A stretch of 64,000 nucleotides of DNA from Streptococcus mitis B6 (GTDB taxonomy: Bacteria; Bacillota; Bacilli; Lactobacillales; Streptococcaceae), in NCBI RefSeq assembly GCF_000027165.1, contig NC_013853.1, positions 372,001-436,000 of the forward strand, written 5' to 3'. The translations under genes were made by a program, and so were the position numbers. The notes beneath the pieces were generated by a model that was not told where the DNA came from, made no database searches, and saw only the letters and a list, made by a program, of their open reading frames with translations. Of the stretch, positions 33,329 through 41,864 are shown piece after piece. Positions within the stretch are counted from its first letter, which is position 1. Each line of letters starts with the position of its first letter.

Positions 33329-34694
33329 CGTTATCAAATCCATGAAAGCAGGCAATCGAAAGATAATGGTGCAATCCCCACCCCGTTCAGGGAAAACAGT
33401 CGTGATGTCTTATATCGCTAAAAATGCGACAGATAAAGATAAGACGGTATTGTTTTTCAGCCACAGGAAAGAAATCAATGAGCAGGTTTATGAGACCTTT
33501 AAACGTGGAGGAGTTAATCTCGATAAGGTTATCATCGGAACGGTTGGGAGTATTGTACGAAAGTTAGAACGATTGCCTCAATTCGATGTAATCTTAGTAG
33601 ATGAAGCGCATCATATCAAAGCAAAACAATATCAGACAATCTTAAATTATTTCAGTAATGCTACTCAATTATTTTTCACAGGTACACCTATCCGATTGGA
33701 CGGTTCGGGATTCCACGATTTAGCAGATGATTTAGTAGTCGGTAAATCCATCCGATGGCTTCAAAATCATGGAAATATAGCCGAATTTGATTATTATTCC
33801 ATCAATCTATTGGATATGGCCAAACTTAAAAAAAGGTCAGGAGAATTTACCAACCATTCAATCGACGCAGCGTTTAGTTTCAATGGAACGTATGGCGATT
33901 ATATTGATCATTACGAGAGGTTAGCCAAAGGGAAACAAGCTATCGTTTATACACATAGCGTAGAATACGCTGAGAGGGTCGCTAAGCGATTTATAGAGCA
34001 AGGTTATCAATCAGCCGTCGTATCCGGAAAAACGCCACAGAGCGAACGAGAGAGTCATATGCAGGCATTCAGAGAAGGCGAACTCACAATCATGGTCAAT
34101 GTCAATCTGTTTACAGAAGGAATTGATTTGCCAAACGTAGATGTCTGTATTATGTTACGACCGACCGATTCGCTCTCCCTGTATTTGCAGTTCGCTATGA
34201 GGGCCTTAAATCCAAGAGAAGGCAAGAAAGCAATCTTGATAGACCACGTTGGGAATCACATTCGACACGGTTTGCCAAACGATGATAGGGAGTGGACGCT
34301 AGACGGTACAAAGAAGAAAAAGAAACCTTCGGAACGTTCAACGGTGACATGTGAGAAATGTTTTGCGACATTTTGGAGAGACCAGCTAGTGGACGGTTGT
34401 TGTCCATACTGCAAGGCAGAGATTGTTGAGAAGAAAAACATTCAAGACATTGAACAGGACAAATCAGATGTTCAATTAACAAAAATCAATCAAGGAATGG
34501 AATTTATTACCATTCAAGGCAAAGAAATAGAGGTCAAGACAGAAGAAGCGAAAGTGTATCGACGCGTCAAGACCTATGGTAAACGATACACAAAATGTCA
34601 GAACTTGTCAGAATTGAAAGCATTCCGATTGCTCAACGGCTATCAACCAGGTTGGTTGTGGCACAAACAAAAAGAATTAAATTTATGGAGATAA
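33285..34694 (+). CDS. DEAD/DEAH-box helicase, phage replication
   Basis: 469 residues. SF2 motifs: Q-type LRDYQKE, Walker A SPPRSGKTV, DEAH in LVDEAHH, TGTP, and the second lobe with FTEGIDLPNVD and QFAMRALNP. A zinc finger is present near the C-terminus (CEKCFATF ... CCPYC). Conserved next to DUF669 and prim-pol in streptococcal phages; likely an origin or fork helicase. Confidence 0.92.
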   Translation: MSFSLRDYQKELIIDVIKSMKAGNRKIMVQSPPRSGKTVVMSYIAKNATDKDKTVLFFSHRKEINEQVYETFKRGGVNLDKVIIGTVGSIVRKLERLPQFDVILVDEAHHIKAKQYQTILNYFSNATQLFFTGTPIRLDGSGFHDLADDLVVGKSIRWLQNHGNIAEFDYYSINLLDMAKLKKRSGEFTNHSIDAAFSFNGTYGDYIDHYERLAKGKQAIVYTHSVEYAERVAKRFIEQGYQSAVVSGKTPQSERESHMQAFREGELTIMVNVNLFTEGIDLPNVDVCIMLRPTDSLSLYLQFAMRALNPREGKKAILIDHVGNHIRHGLPNDDREWTLDGTKKKKKPSERSTVTCEKCFATFWRDQLVDGCCPYCKAEIVEKKNIQDIEQDKSDVQLTKINQGMEFITIQGKEIEVKTEEAKVYRRVKTYGKRYTKCQNLSELKAFRLLNGYQPGWLWHKQKELNLWR

Positions 34695-34699
34695 TAAAC

Positions 34700-35182
34700 A
34701 TGGCACTTTTTTCAGTAAATTATGAAGCAGCAGAACAATTTTCATCTATCGAAGACGGAACATATGAAGTAGTTGTAGCTCAAGCAGAACAGTCAGCAAG
34801 TCAAAGTGGAACAGATTTCTTAGATATCCGTCTTAAAATTCGGGATGATTTCCAACAGAAATTCCGTAACAACCTAATCTTTGATAAGGTATGGATCAAT
34901 AAACAGACTCTTCAATATCCAGAGTGGGCATTGCAACGATATTCTAAAGCGGTTAAAATCCCTGAAGGTGTTGAAGTAAATACAATTGAACAATTCTTAG
35001 GCCTTATCATTGGTAAAACGTTGAAAGTGACTGTAAAAAATGAACAGTCAGAATATAACGGTAAGACCTACGATAACTTGAATATCAAGAAAATGGAGCA
35101 ATCGGAATTGCCACCTTATTCTGGTGCAGTATCGTCTGAACCAACACCAGCCAAAGCAGATGATTTAGATTTACCATTCTAA
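34700..35182 (+). CDS. DUF669 protein, SSB-like
   Basis: 160 residues from ATG 34700 (GGAG upstream); the frame extension to 34595 lies inside the helicase. DUF669 proteins are phage single-strand DNA-binding-like proteins. The C-terminal tail is acidic and ends DDLDLPF, very like the SSB tip (DDDLPF) that recruits replication and repair partners. Interesting because the phage also disrupts the host ssbB. Confidence 0.85.
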   Translation: MALFSVNYEAAEQFSSIEDGTYEVVVAQAEQSASQSGTDFLDIRLKIRDDFQQKFRNNLIFDKVWINKQTLQYPEWALQRYSKAVKIPEGVEVNTIEQFLGLIIGKTLKVTVKNEQSEYNGKTYDNLNIKKMEQSELPPYSGAVSSEPTPAKADDLDLPF

Positions 35183-35185
35183 TCT

Positions 35186-35983
35186 ATGGTTGGGATGGTA
35201 GATTATGCCCTTCATTATCAGAAACTAGGTTACTCGGTCATCCCAATAGACAAAAAGAGCAAACGTGCAATCACAAAATTTAAAGATAAAACATTTAGTG
35301 AGAATGAAATCCGAAGATTTTGGCACGAACAACCCGATGCGAATATCGCATGGAGGACAACCGATTTCTTTGTCATTGATATTGACGTATCGGTGACTGA
35401 GAACGGTTATGAGTCTTTGAAAGAATGGGAATTGTCTCAGTATATCCCTAAGACTTTAACCGCTACTACACCAAGCGGTGGGAAGCACATTTTCCTTAAA
35501 AAACCAAAAGGTATAGAGTTAAGTCAAGATATACGAGTAAAACCAGGGATTGATATTAAGGCAAATAAAAACAATTATGTCTTGGTTGCACCTAGCAATA
35601 ATGCCAAAGGAAGTTATAAGTGGGATAAGTCCACAGAACAGATGGCTGAAGCACCAGCTGAGATAATCTCAATCTTACAAACATCTAAACAACCCAAGGA
35701 ACCTATGAGTTTTACGACTGATTATAGTCGAGGGGAATTCTCAAGCAAAACTGCTAAGCTATTTGAACAAGTCGTTTTCGGTTTGGGAGATAAAGGTGGT
35801 AGAAATAACGCCTTGGCAAGTTTCATAGGTGGATTGCTAATGCGTGGTGTGGATGTGGATGCAACTTATTTACTAGCAAAGATAGCAAATCACTATACTC
35901 CAGACAGTCTGCCAACGGATGAATTGGATAGGACGTTTGAAAGTATGGTTAGAAAGGAAATGGATAGAAGAGGTGGTTCTTGA
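35186..35983 (+). CDS. bifunctional primase/polymerase N-terminal protein
   Basis: 265 residues with the prim-pol fold: DIDVSVTENG supplies the metal acidic residues (FVIDIDV), TPSGGKHIFLKK the S-G-G-x-H nucleotide site. A helical C-terminal part follows. ATG 35186 has no strong binding site; ATG 35195 is an alternative. It overlaps the D5-type helicase, and together they form a split primase-helicase. Confidence 0.88.
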   Translation: MVGMVDYALHYQKLGYSVIPIDKKSKRAITKFKDKTFSENEIRRFWHEQPDANIAWRTTDFFVIDIDVSVTENGYESLKEWELSQYIPKTLTATTPSGGKHIFLKKPKGIELSQDIRVKPGIDIKANKNNYVLVAPSNNAKGSYKWDKSTEQMAEAPAEIISILQTSKQPKEPMSFTTDYSRGEFSSKTAKLFEQVVFGLGDKGGRNNALASFIGGLLMRGVDVDATYLLAKIANHYTPDSLPTDELDRTFESMVRKEMDRRGGS

Positions 35984-37523
35984 TTTAGAGAAATTAAAAA
36001 AAGAATATCGAAGCAACATTATCCAACATCCAGCTTATATTGAGAAAGCAAATGACTGGCGTGAGATTCGTCTAGCTTGTCGAGAATATCGTAAAAACTG
36101 GCTCGAAAACGTCAAATGGGAAGAGACCCAGTATGGTACGAAAGAAGAAAATAAAAAAGCGCCTACTCGTTTAACAGAATTAGCAGTGGCACAAGGTATG
36201 GAACAGATTTTATATATTGTGAATCTACCAAATGAACGGGTCGCAATCTATGATCCAGATAAAGGTTATTATCACAAAGACCCTAGTTTTGCTTACAAGG
36301 TTATTCGTTTGTTAGAGCCAAATTTTAGTGAAGCAAAATCCAAGAATGTTCTCTTCATGCTTGCTTCTACTCCACGGTTAAACCAACATGAGGGGTTCTC
36401 ATGTGATTTTCCGATAGGGGAATACAAAGACCCTCGTAGGTTTATCCTAGTGAAGAACGGGATATACGATAAAAAAGAGAAATTACTACGACCATTCACA
36501 CATGAGTTCGTCGCATTCTCGACCATCGGGACAGAATACGATCATTTTGCTAAATCGCCTGTAATTGACGGGTGGGATATTGATAGTTGGTTACTTGACC
36601 TTATGAGTGGAGATGAAGAACTGGTCGAACTAATCTGGCAGGTTATTTCAGCCAGTCTGAATGGGAATTACTCTTACAGGAAATCTATTTGGTTTGTCGG
36701 TGAGGGGAATGACGGTAAGGGTACTGTTCAGCAACTCATAACCAATCTGGTAGGTATGCGAAATGTGGCTAGCTTAAAACTTAATCAATTTTCAGAGCGA
36801 TTTGCTCTATCGATGATTGAAGGTAAGACTGTTATCATCGGAGACGATGTGCAGGCTGGTATCTACGTAGATGAATCTTCAAATTTCAACTCTGTCGTGA
36901 CTGGTGAGCCGGTCTTAGTCGAGGAAAAAAACAAACAACCTTATACAACCGTATTTAAAAAAACTGTCATTCAATCCACGAATGAATTACCACGTTTTAA
37001 AAATAAAACCAATGGTACATATAGACGGTTTGCGATTGTACCGTTTAAGAAATCATTTTCAAGCAAGGAAGATAACTGGGCGATTAAGGACGATTACATC
37101 TATCGCGAGGAAGTTCTTGAGTACGTTCTGAAGAAAGCCCTTGAGATTTCATTCGATCGCTTCATTGAACCGCAAGCCTCAATTGAGGCCTTGGAGGATT
37201 TCAAGGAATCCAACGATACGGTTAAGGCGTTCGTCAATGAATGGTTTGATAAATTTGAATCCACCCGTCTCCCTTCAAGGTTTTTGTGGTGGTTGTATCA
37301 GGAATGGTGCAGAGATGAAGGGGTCACAAAATTAACAAAACGTAAATTTGAAACACAATTAGCAAAAAATATCCCTGAGAATTGGGTGAAGAAAAAAATG
37401 AGACCTTCAGGGAAATTCATCCCTTCAGTAGATGTACCGAAACATTATATCGGATTCTCTTGGATGAATGATGAAAGTCAAATGACTACAACAGGGTATG
37501 AATTAGTTACCGTTTACCGTTAG
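35973..37523 (+). CDS. D5-family primase-helicase (SF3 helicase)
   Basis: About 516 residues. D5 N-terminal domain, then SF3 helicase with Walker A GEGNDGKGT and Walker B VIIGDDV, and a VIQSTNELPRF sensor segment. The start is uncertain: GTG 35973 gives VVLDLEKLKKEY with AAAGGA upstream, while ATG 35919 would overlap the prim-pol gene by 65 bases. It is the ring helicase, presumably loaded at the repeat-rich DNA that follows. Confidence 0.9.
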   Translation: MVLDLEKLKKEYRSNIIQHPAYIEKANDWREIRLACREYRKNWLENVKWEETQYGTKEENKKAPTRLTELAVAQGMEQILYIVNLPNERVAIYDPDKGYYHKDPSFAYKVIRLLEPNFSEAKSKNVLFMLASTPRLNQHEGFSCDFPIGEYKDPRRFILVKNGIYDKKEKLLRPFTHEFVAFSTIGTEYDHFAKSPVIDGWDIDSWLLDLMSGDEELVELIWQVISASLNGNYSYRKSIWFVGEGNDGKGTVQQLITNLVGMRNVASLKLNQFSERFALSMIEGKTVIIGDDVQAGIYVDESSNFNSVVTGEPVLVEEKNKQPYTTVFKKTVIQSTNELPRFKNKTNGTYRRFAIVPFKKSFSSKEDNWAIKDDYIYREEVLEYVLKKALEISFDRFIEPQASIEALEDFKESNDTVKAFVNEWFDKFESTRLPSRFLWWLYQEWCRDEGVTKLTKRKFETQLAKNIPENWVKKKMRPSGKFIPSVDVPKHYIGFSWMNDESQMTTTGYELVTVYR

Positions 37524-37761
37524 GTTACCGTATGTTTTTATACTACGGTAACCTGATTTAAGCCTCATGTATCAAGGGTTTACCTTGTGTTGTTTACCGT
37601 GTTGCCTTTCTTTTCTATTGAAATAATAAAAAAATAAAATATAAAAATATATATAAAGAGAAAAGGTAATTGTAACGGTAACCTTTGGATAAAAAAATGG
37701 CGTAAACCCTTGATATAACTGAATTTTTGTTGTTTACCGTTCTAAAATCAATAACGGTAAC
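37512..37761. other. iteron-rich probable phage replication origin
   Basis: 252 bases without a gene between the D5 helicase and VRR-NUC genes. Copies of GTTTACCGT/ACGGTAAC occur at 37512, 37523, 37544, 37592, 37675, 37732 and 37754, in both orientations. GGTTACCGTA (37523-37532) and TACGGTAACC (37544-37553) are a perfect 10-base palindrome. ATCAAGGGTTTAC (37571-37583) is inverted perfectly at 37702-37714, flanking an A/T-only stretch (about 37616-37665). Iterons plus AT-rich unwinding element point to an origin. Confidence 0.65.
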
Positions 37762-37775
37762 TTTGGGAGGAAGGA

Positions 37776-38084
37776 ATGAAGTCAGAACAAGAAGTGCAAA
37801 ATGAAATTAGAGTCGCATTGACTCAAGCAGGATATACCGTTTTTCGAACGAATGTTGGAAAAGTAAGAACGGCTGACGGAAGATGGTTTGATACTGGATT
37901 GCCAAAAGGTCATGCTGATCTTTATGGTTTTAGACCGGACGGACAGATATTTTATGTTGAAGTAAAAAAAGAAAATGGTCGTGTGAGACCTGAACAGGAA
38001 AATTTTATTGAGACGGTTAGGAAACGAGGTGCAATAGCTGGTGTTGCTAGAAGCGCCCAGGAAGCGTTGGAGTTGGTCAAATGA
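37776..38084 (+). CDS. VRR-NUC domain nuclease
   Basis: 102 residues: the E-x-x-x-Q opening (SEQEVQNEI), G-H-A-D in PKGHADLYG and the E-V-K core in YVEVKKENG form the PD-(D/E)xK site of VRR-NUC enzymes, which cut structured DNA. Typical of phage replication modules. GGGAGGAAGG precedes ATG 37776. Confidence 0.92.
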   Translation: MKSEQEVQNEIRVALTQAGYTVFRTNVGKVRTADGRWFDTGLPKGHADLYGFRPDGQIFYVEVKKENGRVRPEQENFIETVRKRGAIAGVARSAQEALELVK

Positions 38085-38152
38085 ATAAACTAAGAACAGA
38101 TGTACAGTGTCCGTTTTGTGGAGAGTGTAGCATAAGATATTGCAGAGGATAG
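38081..38152 (+). CDS. tiny Cys-rich peptide (23 aa)
   Basis: ATG 38081 overlaps the VRR-NUC stop. Cys residues in CPFCGEC and near the end (RYCRG) suggest a mini zinc knuckle. May be a real small gene or a chance frame. Confidence 0.3.
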   Translation: MNKLRTDVQCPFCGECSIRYCRG

Positions 38153-38165
38153 TGAGGTAAGAAAT

Positions 38166-38330
38166 ATGATTGGAGTAACCTATCAGGAAATTCATCTCTT
38201 TGTTGAATTTTTGAAAGAGCAGTATGGGGAAGGTCGTCCAGACTATATTGAAGCACTGAACGACTTAGACGGCTTGGCGAAAGCCTTCCACAGAGACGAT
38301 ATTGAAAGATTTTTAGAAGATGAATTATGA
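38166..38330 (+). CDS. hypothetical phage protein (54 aa)
   Basis: ATG 38166 with GAGGTAAG upstream. Acidic helical peptide (HLFVEFLKEQYGEGRPDYIE). Overlaps the following gene by 11 bases. Function unknown. Confidence 0.5.
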   Translation: MIGVTYQEIHLFVEFLKEQYGEGRPDYIEALNDLDGLAKAFHRDDIERFLEDEL

Positions 38331-38505
38331 TAAACAGGTAGTAATTGATGGAATAAAACGCACAATCGAGCAGACAGAGGCAAGGATAGTTGAACTATCT
38401 GAGCCGTGTGTCAAATCGCTTGCTTTTAGCAGGTCTGAGGAACGCGACTTGCTTAAAAAAGAAAGTGAAAAACTGGAAGAAGAAAATAAAGGAGTTGGAA
38501 GATGA
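38320..38505 (+). CDS. hypothetical coiled-coil phage protein (61 aa)
   Basis: Charged helices (IDGIKRTIEQTEARIVELS). Overlaps both neighbours at start and stop (ATGA at 38502), in keeping with phage early gene packing. Unknown function. Confidence 0.5.
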   Translation: MNYDKQVVIDGIKRTIEQTEARIVELSEPCVKSLAFSRSEERDLLKKESEKLEEENKGVGR

Positions 38506-39014
38506 ATAATCAGGAATTGATAGAGCGGATAGAAGGTTTAAAAACAATTTTTGGCAACGAAGAAAAATATATTGAGATAGACGCGATAATAGAAATTGTT
38601 TCTAAACTAGACAAACCCGAAAAAGTCAAAGTACCGCAGTTTGTGGTGGATTTACTTGAATTTGCAAAGTTAAACTTTTGGGATTTAGAAGACATTTTCG
38701 AAGATATAAGAAATGGTCCAAAAGATTCTGAAATATCAAAATGGTTTTATCAAAAAAACAATATGAATATACTCGCCCGTGCATGGCTTGACGGCTACGA
38801 GGTCGAGAAAGAGAAGCGGTATTTGGTAAGGATTAAAGGAGTTGAAGAAGATAACGCATTCTTGAATTACTATGCACCAAGAAATGAATGGTTCATGGAT
38901 AGCAGTTGTGATATGAAAGATATTCGTGCATTTCACACCCGCAAACAACTAGAAGACGCAGGCTTCGGCTGGGTATTCGATTGCCCGGGGATTGAGATTG
39001 AGGAGGTGGAGTGA
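38502..39014 (+). CDS. DUF1642 domain protein
   Basis: 170 residues. NNQELIERIEGLKT at the start, PQFVVDLLEFAK in the middle, AWLDGYEVEKEKRYLV and the C-terminal FHTRKQLEDAGFGWVF are typical of DUF1642 proteins of streptococcal phages. Function unknown. Confidence 0.8.
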   Translation: MNNQELIERIEGLKTIFGNEEKYIEIDAIIEIVSKLDKPEKVKVPQFVVDLLEFAKLNFWDLEDIFEDIRNGPKDSEISKWFYQKNNMNILARAWLDGYEVEKEKRYLVRIKGVEEDNAFLNYYAPRNEWFMDSSCDMKDIRAFHTRKQLEDAGFGWVFDCPGIEIEEVE

Positions 39015-39016
39015 TT

Positions 39017-39358
39017 ATGACAAATTTATGGGAAGAAACTATAGAGATTTTAAGTGAATATGGTAAAACATTTGATGATGTTTTATTTATCCAAGGTAAT
39101 AATTTTGAAATCACAAAAGATAACTTTGAAACAGTAGCAAAGCATACAGACTATGGTAGTGGTTTTGGTGCACAAAGAGTAGCAAAAGACCTTGTACTAG
39201 TTGGTAAAGACTGGTGGATAGAACGCGGTGAGTATGATGGTTCGGAATGGTGGGATTTTAAAACAATACCACTAAAGAAAGATGAAATCAAGAATATTAC
39301 AAGACTTGATGGGGGTATGTGGGACAGCCTTATGGAAATAAATGAGGAGGTTGAGTAA
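39017..39358 (+). CDS. hypothetical phage protein (113 aa)
   Basis: ATG 39017 with AGGAGG at 39001-39006; GTG 39011 is too close to the binding site. Tryptophan-rich alpha/beta protein (GKDWWIERGEYDGSEWWDF). No family recognised, though similar proteins occur in phage accessory clusters. Confidence 0.6.
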   Translation: MTNLWEETIEILSEYGKTFDDVLFIQGNNFEITKDNFETVAKHTDYGSGFGAQRVAKDLVLVGKDWWIERGEYDGSEWWDFKTIPLKKDEIKNITRLDGGMWDSLMEINEEVE

Positions 39359-39694
39359 ATGGAAAATTTAATGTTTTGGGGAATGTTTATAGCTTGTTTG
39401 TTGATTTCGGCTATGACATTTTACATTTTAAACCTACAAAGAATGGTCAATAACGACCTAAGAAGAAAATATAATGATTTACAACAGGAACTCAGTCGTG
39501 AATTTGGATGGGAAAATTATGATTGGGGCAATAATTTCAGCGAATACGCTCGCAAAGTTGAAGCACTTATCAAATTCAAAGACAATCTTGAACGACTTGA
39601 AATTATTAAGAAAGCATTAGATGTTCAAAAACTAGAAGAATTACAAAAACGTAAAGAATTAGTTGAACGTGAAATCAAAAAACTTGAAAAGTAA
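39359..39694 (+). CDS. hypothetical membrane-anchored coiled-coil protein (111 aa)
   Basis: N-terminal membrane segment (MFIACLLISAMTFYILNL) and a C-terminal coiled coil (KALDVQKLEELQKRKELVE). GAGGAGG before the start. Unknown function. Confidence 0.55.
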   Translation: MENLMFWGMFIACLLISAMTFYILNLQRMVNNDLRRKYNDLQQELSREFGWENYDWGNNFSEYARKVEALIKFKDNLERLEIIKKALDVQKLEELQKRKELVEREIKKLEK

Positions 39695-39706
39695 GGAGGT
39701 GGAGTG

Positions 39707-39982
39707 ATGGATATGAAAGAACTAGAAAAAGCAGGAGAAATCAGGCAACAGATTAAAGAACTTGAAAAGTTTATCAATCACAAAAAAACGCCCCTTGAAG
39801 AAGCTTTAATATTGAGACAAGATCCGAAATTTAGGTTATCAATTAAAAATTGTACATTTTATTCTAATACAACGTTGTTTATTACATCTGAAGTTTTATC
39901 AGATGCGATTAAGGTTGCTTTGACGCGAACAATCGAGGATTTAAAAGAGCAGTTGATAGAGTTAGGAGTTGAAGTAGATTGA
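39707..39982 (+). CDS. hypothetical phage protein (91 aa)
   Basis: ATG 39707 with AAGGAGGTGG; a GTG three bases earlier is possible. Helical N-terminus (EIRQQIKELEKFINHKK) and a small beta part. Overlaps the DUF1372 gene at the end. Confidence 0.55.
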   Translation: MDMKELEKAGEIRQQIKELEKFINHKKTPLEEALILRQDPKFRLSIKNCTFYSNTTLFITSEVLSDAIKVALTRTIEDLKEQLIELGVEVD

Positions 39983-40239
39983 AACGATTCATAGCAATCT
40001 GGATTCTGCTATCTGCTGGACTAAACATCTGGCAGATGGACAGGATTCGAGATTTGGAAGAGAAGAAGCCGATGGTTATCTATAAGGCTGATAACGCAGG
40101 CGCTGAGATATTCGGTAAAGTCGTCGAGAAAGGACGACATGGAAAGTTATACACGCTTACGATTCGTGACTACGGTGTGTTTGTGGTTACGAAGGACGTG
40201 TATGACAAGGTGACGGTCGGGGATGAGGTATTGTTGTGA
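39979..40239 (+). CDS. DUF1372 family protein
   Basis: 86 residues from a TTG start, N-terminal membrane segment (FIAIWILLSAGLNIWQM) and a small beta domain (VVEKGRHGKLYTLTIRDYGV), as in DUF1372 proteins of streptococcal phages. Stop overlaps the GTG of the methyltransferase. Confidence 0.75.
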   Translation: MKRFIAIWILLSAGLNIWQMDRIRDLEEKKPMVIYKADNAGAEIFGKVVEKGRHGKLYTLTIRDYGVFVVTKDVYDKVTVGDEVLL

Positions 40240-41378
40240 AATTCTTGGATTTATTCGCAGGAATTGGCGGATTTCGTTTAGGAATGGAGTCTGCCGGCCA
40301 TAAATGTATTGGCTTTTGTGAGATTGACAAGTTTGCTAGAGAAAGCTATAAAGCGATACACAATACGAAGGGAGAAATTGAATTACATGACATCACAGCA
40401 GTATCAGATGAATCTATTCGAGGAATCGGAAGTGTGGACATTATCTGTGGCGGATTTCCGTGCCAAGCTTTCTCAATTGCAGGAAACAGACGAGGTTTTG
40501 AAGATACACGAGGAACTTTGTTCTTTGAAATTGCTAGGTTCGCATCTATTCTCAGACCTAAATATCTATTCCTTGAGAACGTCAGAGGACTGCTCAACCA
40601 TGACGGAGGGGCTACATTTGAAACCATCATCCGAACCTTGGACGAATTGGGGTATGATGTGGAATGGCAAGTGCTTAATAGCAAGAATTTTGGAGTCCCC
40701 CAAAATCGGGAGCGTGTGTTCATTATCGGACATCTTAGAGGAACAAGTGGACGAAAAGTATTTCCTCTCAGCGGAGAAAATCAGTCAATTAGTAGCCAAT
40801 CAGTCATGAAAATCGGGAATGTAAATCCATCTGGGAATGGAATGAATGGGGAAGTCTATCAAGCTGACGGTCTAGCTCCCACGCTTACAACAAACAAGGG
40901 AGAGGGACAAAAGATAGCTATAAAAAGCAATGCTATAAAACAATTTGGAGTACTGCAACCCAATTTTAATCAATGTGGAGTGGTTTACGAAACAGACGGC
41001 ATCGCACCAACAATCCGAGCCTATCAAGGTGGAGGCCTTGAACCTAAAATCAGAGTCAAAGAAGCAACATCTAAAGGTTATGCAGAGGCAGAGGTTGGGG
41101 ATAGTGTGAACTTATCACACCCAAACTCTAAAACAAGACGAGGACGAGTTGGGAAGCAAGTAGCCAATACTCTCTTAACTGGGGAAAGTCAAGGTGTGAT
41201 TGAGCCTGATTTTAGAATTAGGAAACTAACACCTCGTGAGTGCTGGAGATTGCAAGGATTTCCAGACTGGGCTTTTGACAAAGCGCAAGAGGTCAACTCT
41301 AACAGTCAATTATATAAACAAGCAGGAAATAGCGTGACAGTCAATGTCATAGCAGCGATAGCAAAGGAGTTATCATGA
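40236..41378 (+). CDS. phage DNA cytosine-5 methyltransferase
   Basis: 380 residues, GTG start. Motif I FLDLFAGIGGF (3-13), catalytic GGFPCQAFS (Cys76), ENVRGL, NRERVFIIGH, and the C-terminal RLQGFP and QAGNSVTVNV (motifs IX and X). A longer insert of about 130 residues with repeats of APTLTTNKGEG/APTIRAYQGGG lies between VIII and IX. Its lineage differs from the chromosomal enzyme at 7519. Probably protects phage DNA from host restriction. A second long frame lies within it (40387-40809). Confidence 0.95.
   Translation: MKFLDLFAGIGGFRLGMESAGHKCIGFCEIDKFARESYKAIHNTKGEIELHDITAVSDESIRGIGSVDIICGGFPCQAFSIAGNRRGFEDTRGTLFFEIARFASILRPKYLFLENVRGLLNHDGGATFETIIRTLDELGYDVEWQVLNSKNFGVPQNRERVFIIGHLRGTSGRKVFPLSGENQSISSQSVMKIGNVNPSGNGMNGEVYQADGLAPTLTTNKGEGQKIAIKSNAIKQFGVLQPNFNQCGVVYETDGIAPTIRAYQGGGLEPKIRVKEATSKGYAEAEVGDSVNLSHPNSKTRRGRVGKQVANTLLTGESQGVIEPDFRIRKLTPRECWRLQGFPDWAFDKAQEVNSNSQLYKQAGNSVTVNVIAAIAKELS
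40387..40809 (+). CDS. overlapping ORF nested in the methyltransferase (140 aa)
   Basis: In another frame of the same strand, ATG 40387 (AAGGGAG at 40368-40374) opens 140 codons. The product starts MTSQQYQMNLFEE and ends WTNWGMMWNGKCLIA, CSLSDILEEQVDEKYFLS. From memory, proteins with this W-x-x-W/G-M...G-x-C and CSLSDILE..KYFLS pattern are encoded beside or after phage C5-methyltransferases as their own genes. That, with the binding site, suggests that the frame may be translated. The alternative is a passive open frame. Confidence 0.4.
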   Translation: MTSQQYQMNLFEESEVWTLSVADFRAKLSQLQETDEVLKIHEELCSLKLLGSHLFSDLNIYSLRTSEDCSTMTEGLHLKPSSEPWTNWGMMWNGKCLIARILESPKIGSVCSLSDILEEQVDEKYFLSAEKISQLVANQS

Positions 41379-41863
41379 ACACAATAGAAAAAGTCAAACA
41401 ATGGTTTATAGACCGTGATCTTGAAAACGGTGGACGGTTAGACAAACAATCTTTGAAACTCATTGAGGAATTTGGAGAACTATGCGCAGGTTATCTCAAG
41501 AAGAATGAGAAACTGACCAAGGATAGCATTGGAGATTGTGCAGTCGTGATTGTTGGCCTGGCCTTGCTGATTAAAGAGGATGTGCATAAGATTTTTGAGG
41601 GATTAAATCCCGCTGAAGAAGTAGATGTAATGAAATGTTTTAAAGGCTTAAATTTAAACATTTGTGCAATTCTATCGTATAGCGATAGAAGATACAATGG
41701 AATATTTCGTTATAATTTAGTATTCGCGGTTGAATATCTAAAATCAATCAGCAATATTCTCGGTTATGATTTTGAAGAATGTTTTGAACTGGCATACCAA
41801 GAAATCAAAGACCGCAAGGGTCGTTGGATTGATGGTACTTTCGTCAAAGAGGAGGATTTATAA
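41375..41863 (+). CDS. MazG-like nucleotide pyrophosphohydrolase
   Basis: 162 residues. The N-terminal helices with LIEEFGELCAGYLKK and DSIGDCAVVIVGLA resemble the EExxE ... ExxD metal site of MazG-like enzymes, which hydrolyse NTPs or alarmones. The middle is unusual and longer than the minimal fold. ATG 41375 overlaps the methyltransferase stop. Confidence 0.75.
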   Translation: MNTIEKVKQWFIDRDLENGGRLDKQSLKLIEEFGELCAGYLKKNEKLTKDSIGDCAVVIVGLALLIKEDVHKIFEGLNPAEEVDVMKCFKGLNLNICAILSYSDRRYNGIFRYNLVFAVEYLKSISNILGYDFEECFELAYQEIKDRKGRWIDGTFVKEEDL

Positions 41864-41864
41864 A

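Noticed and set aside
40346..40723. 125-codon frame on the minus strand inside the phage methyltransferase
   Set aside because: Antisense to a conserved region, no ribosome binding site, no known motif.
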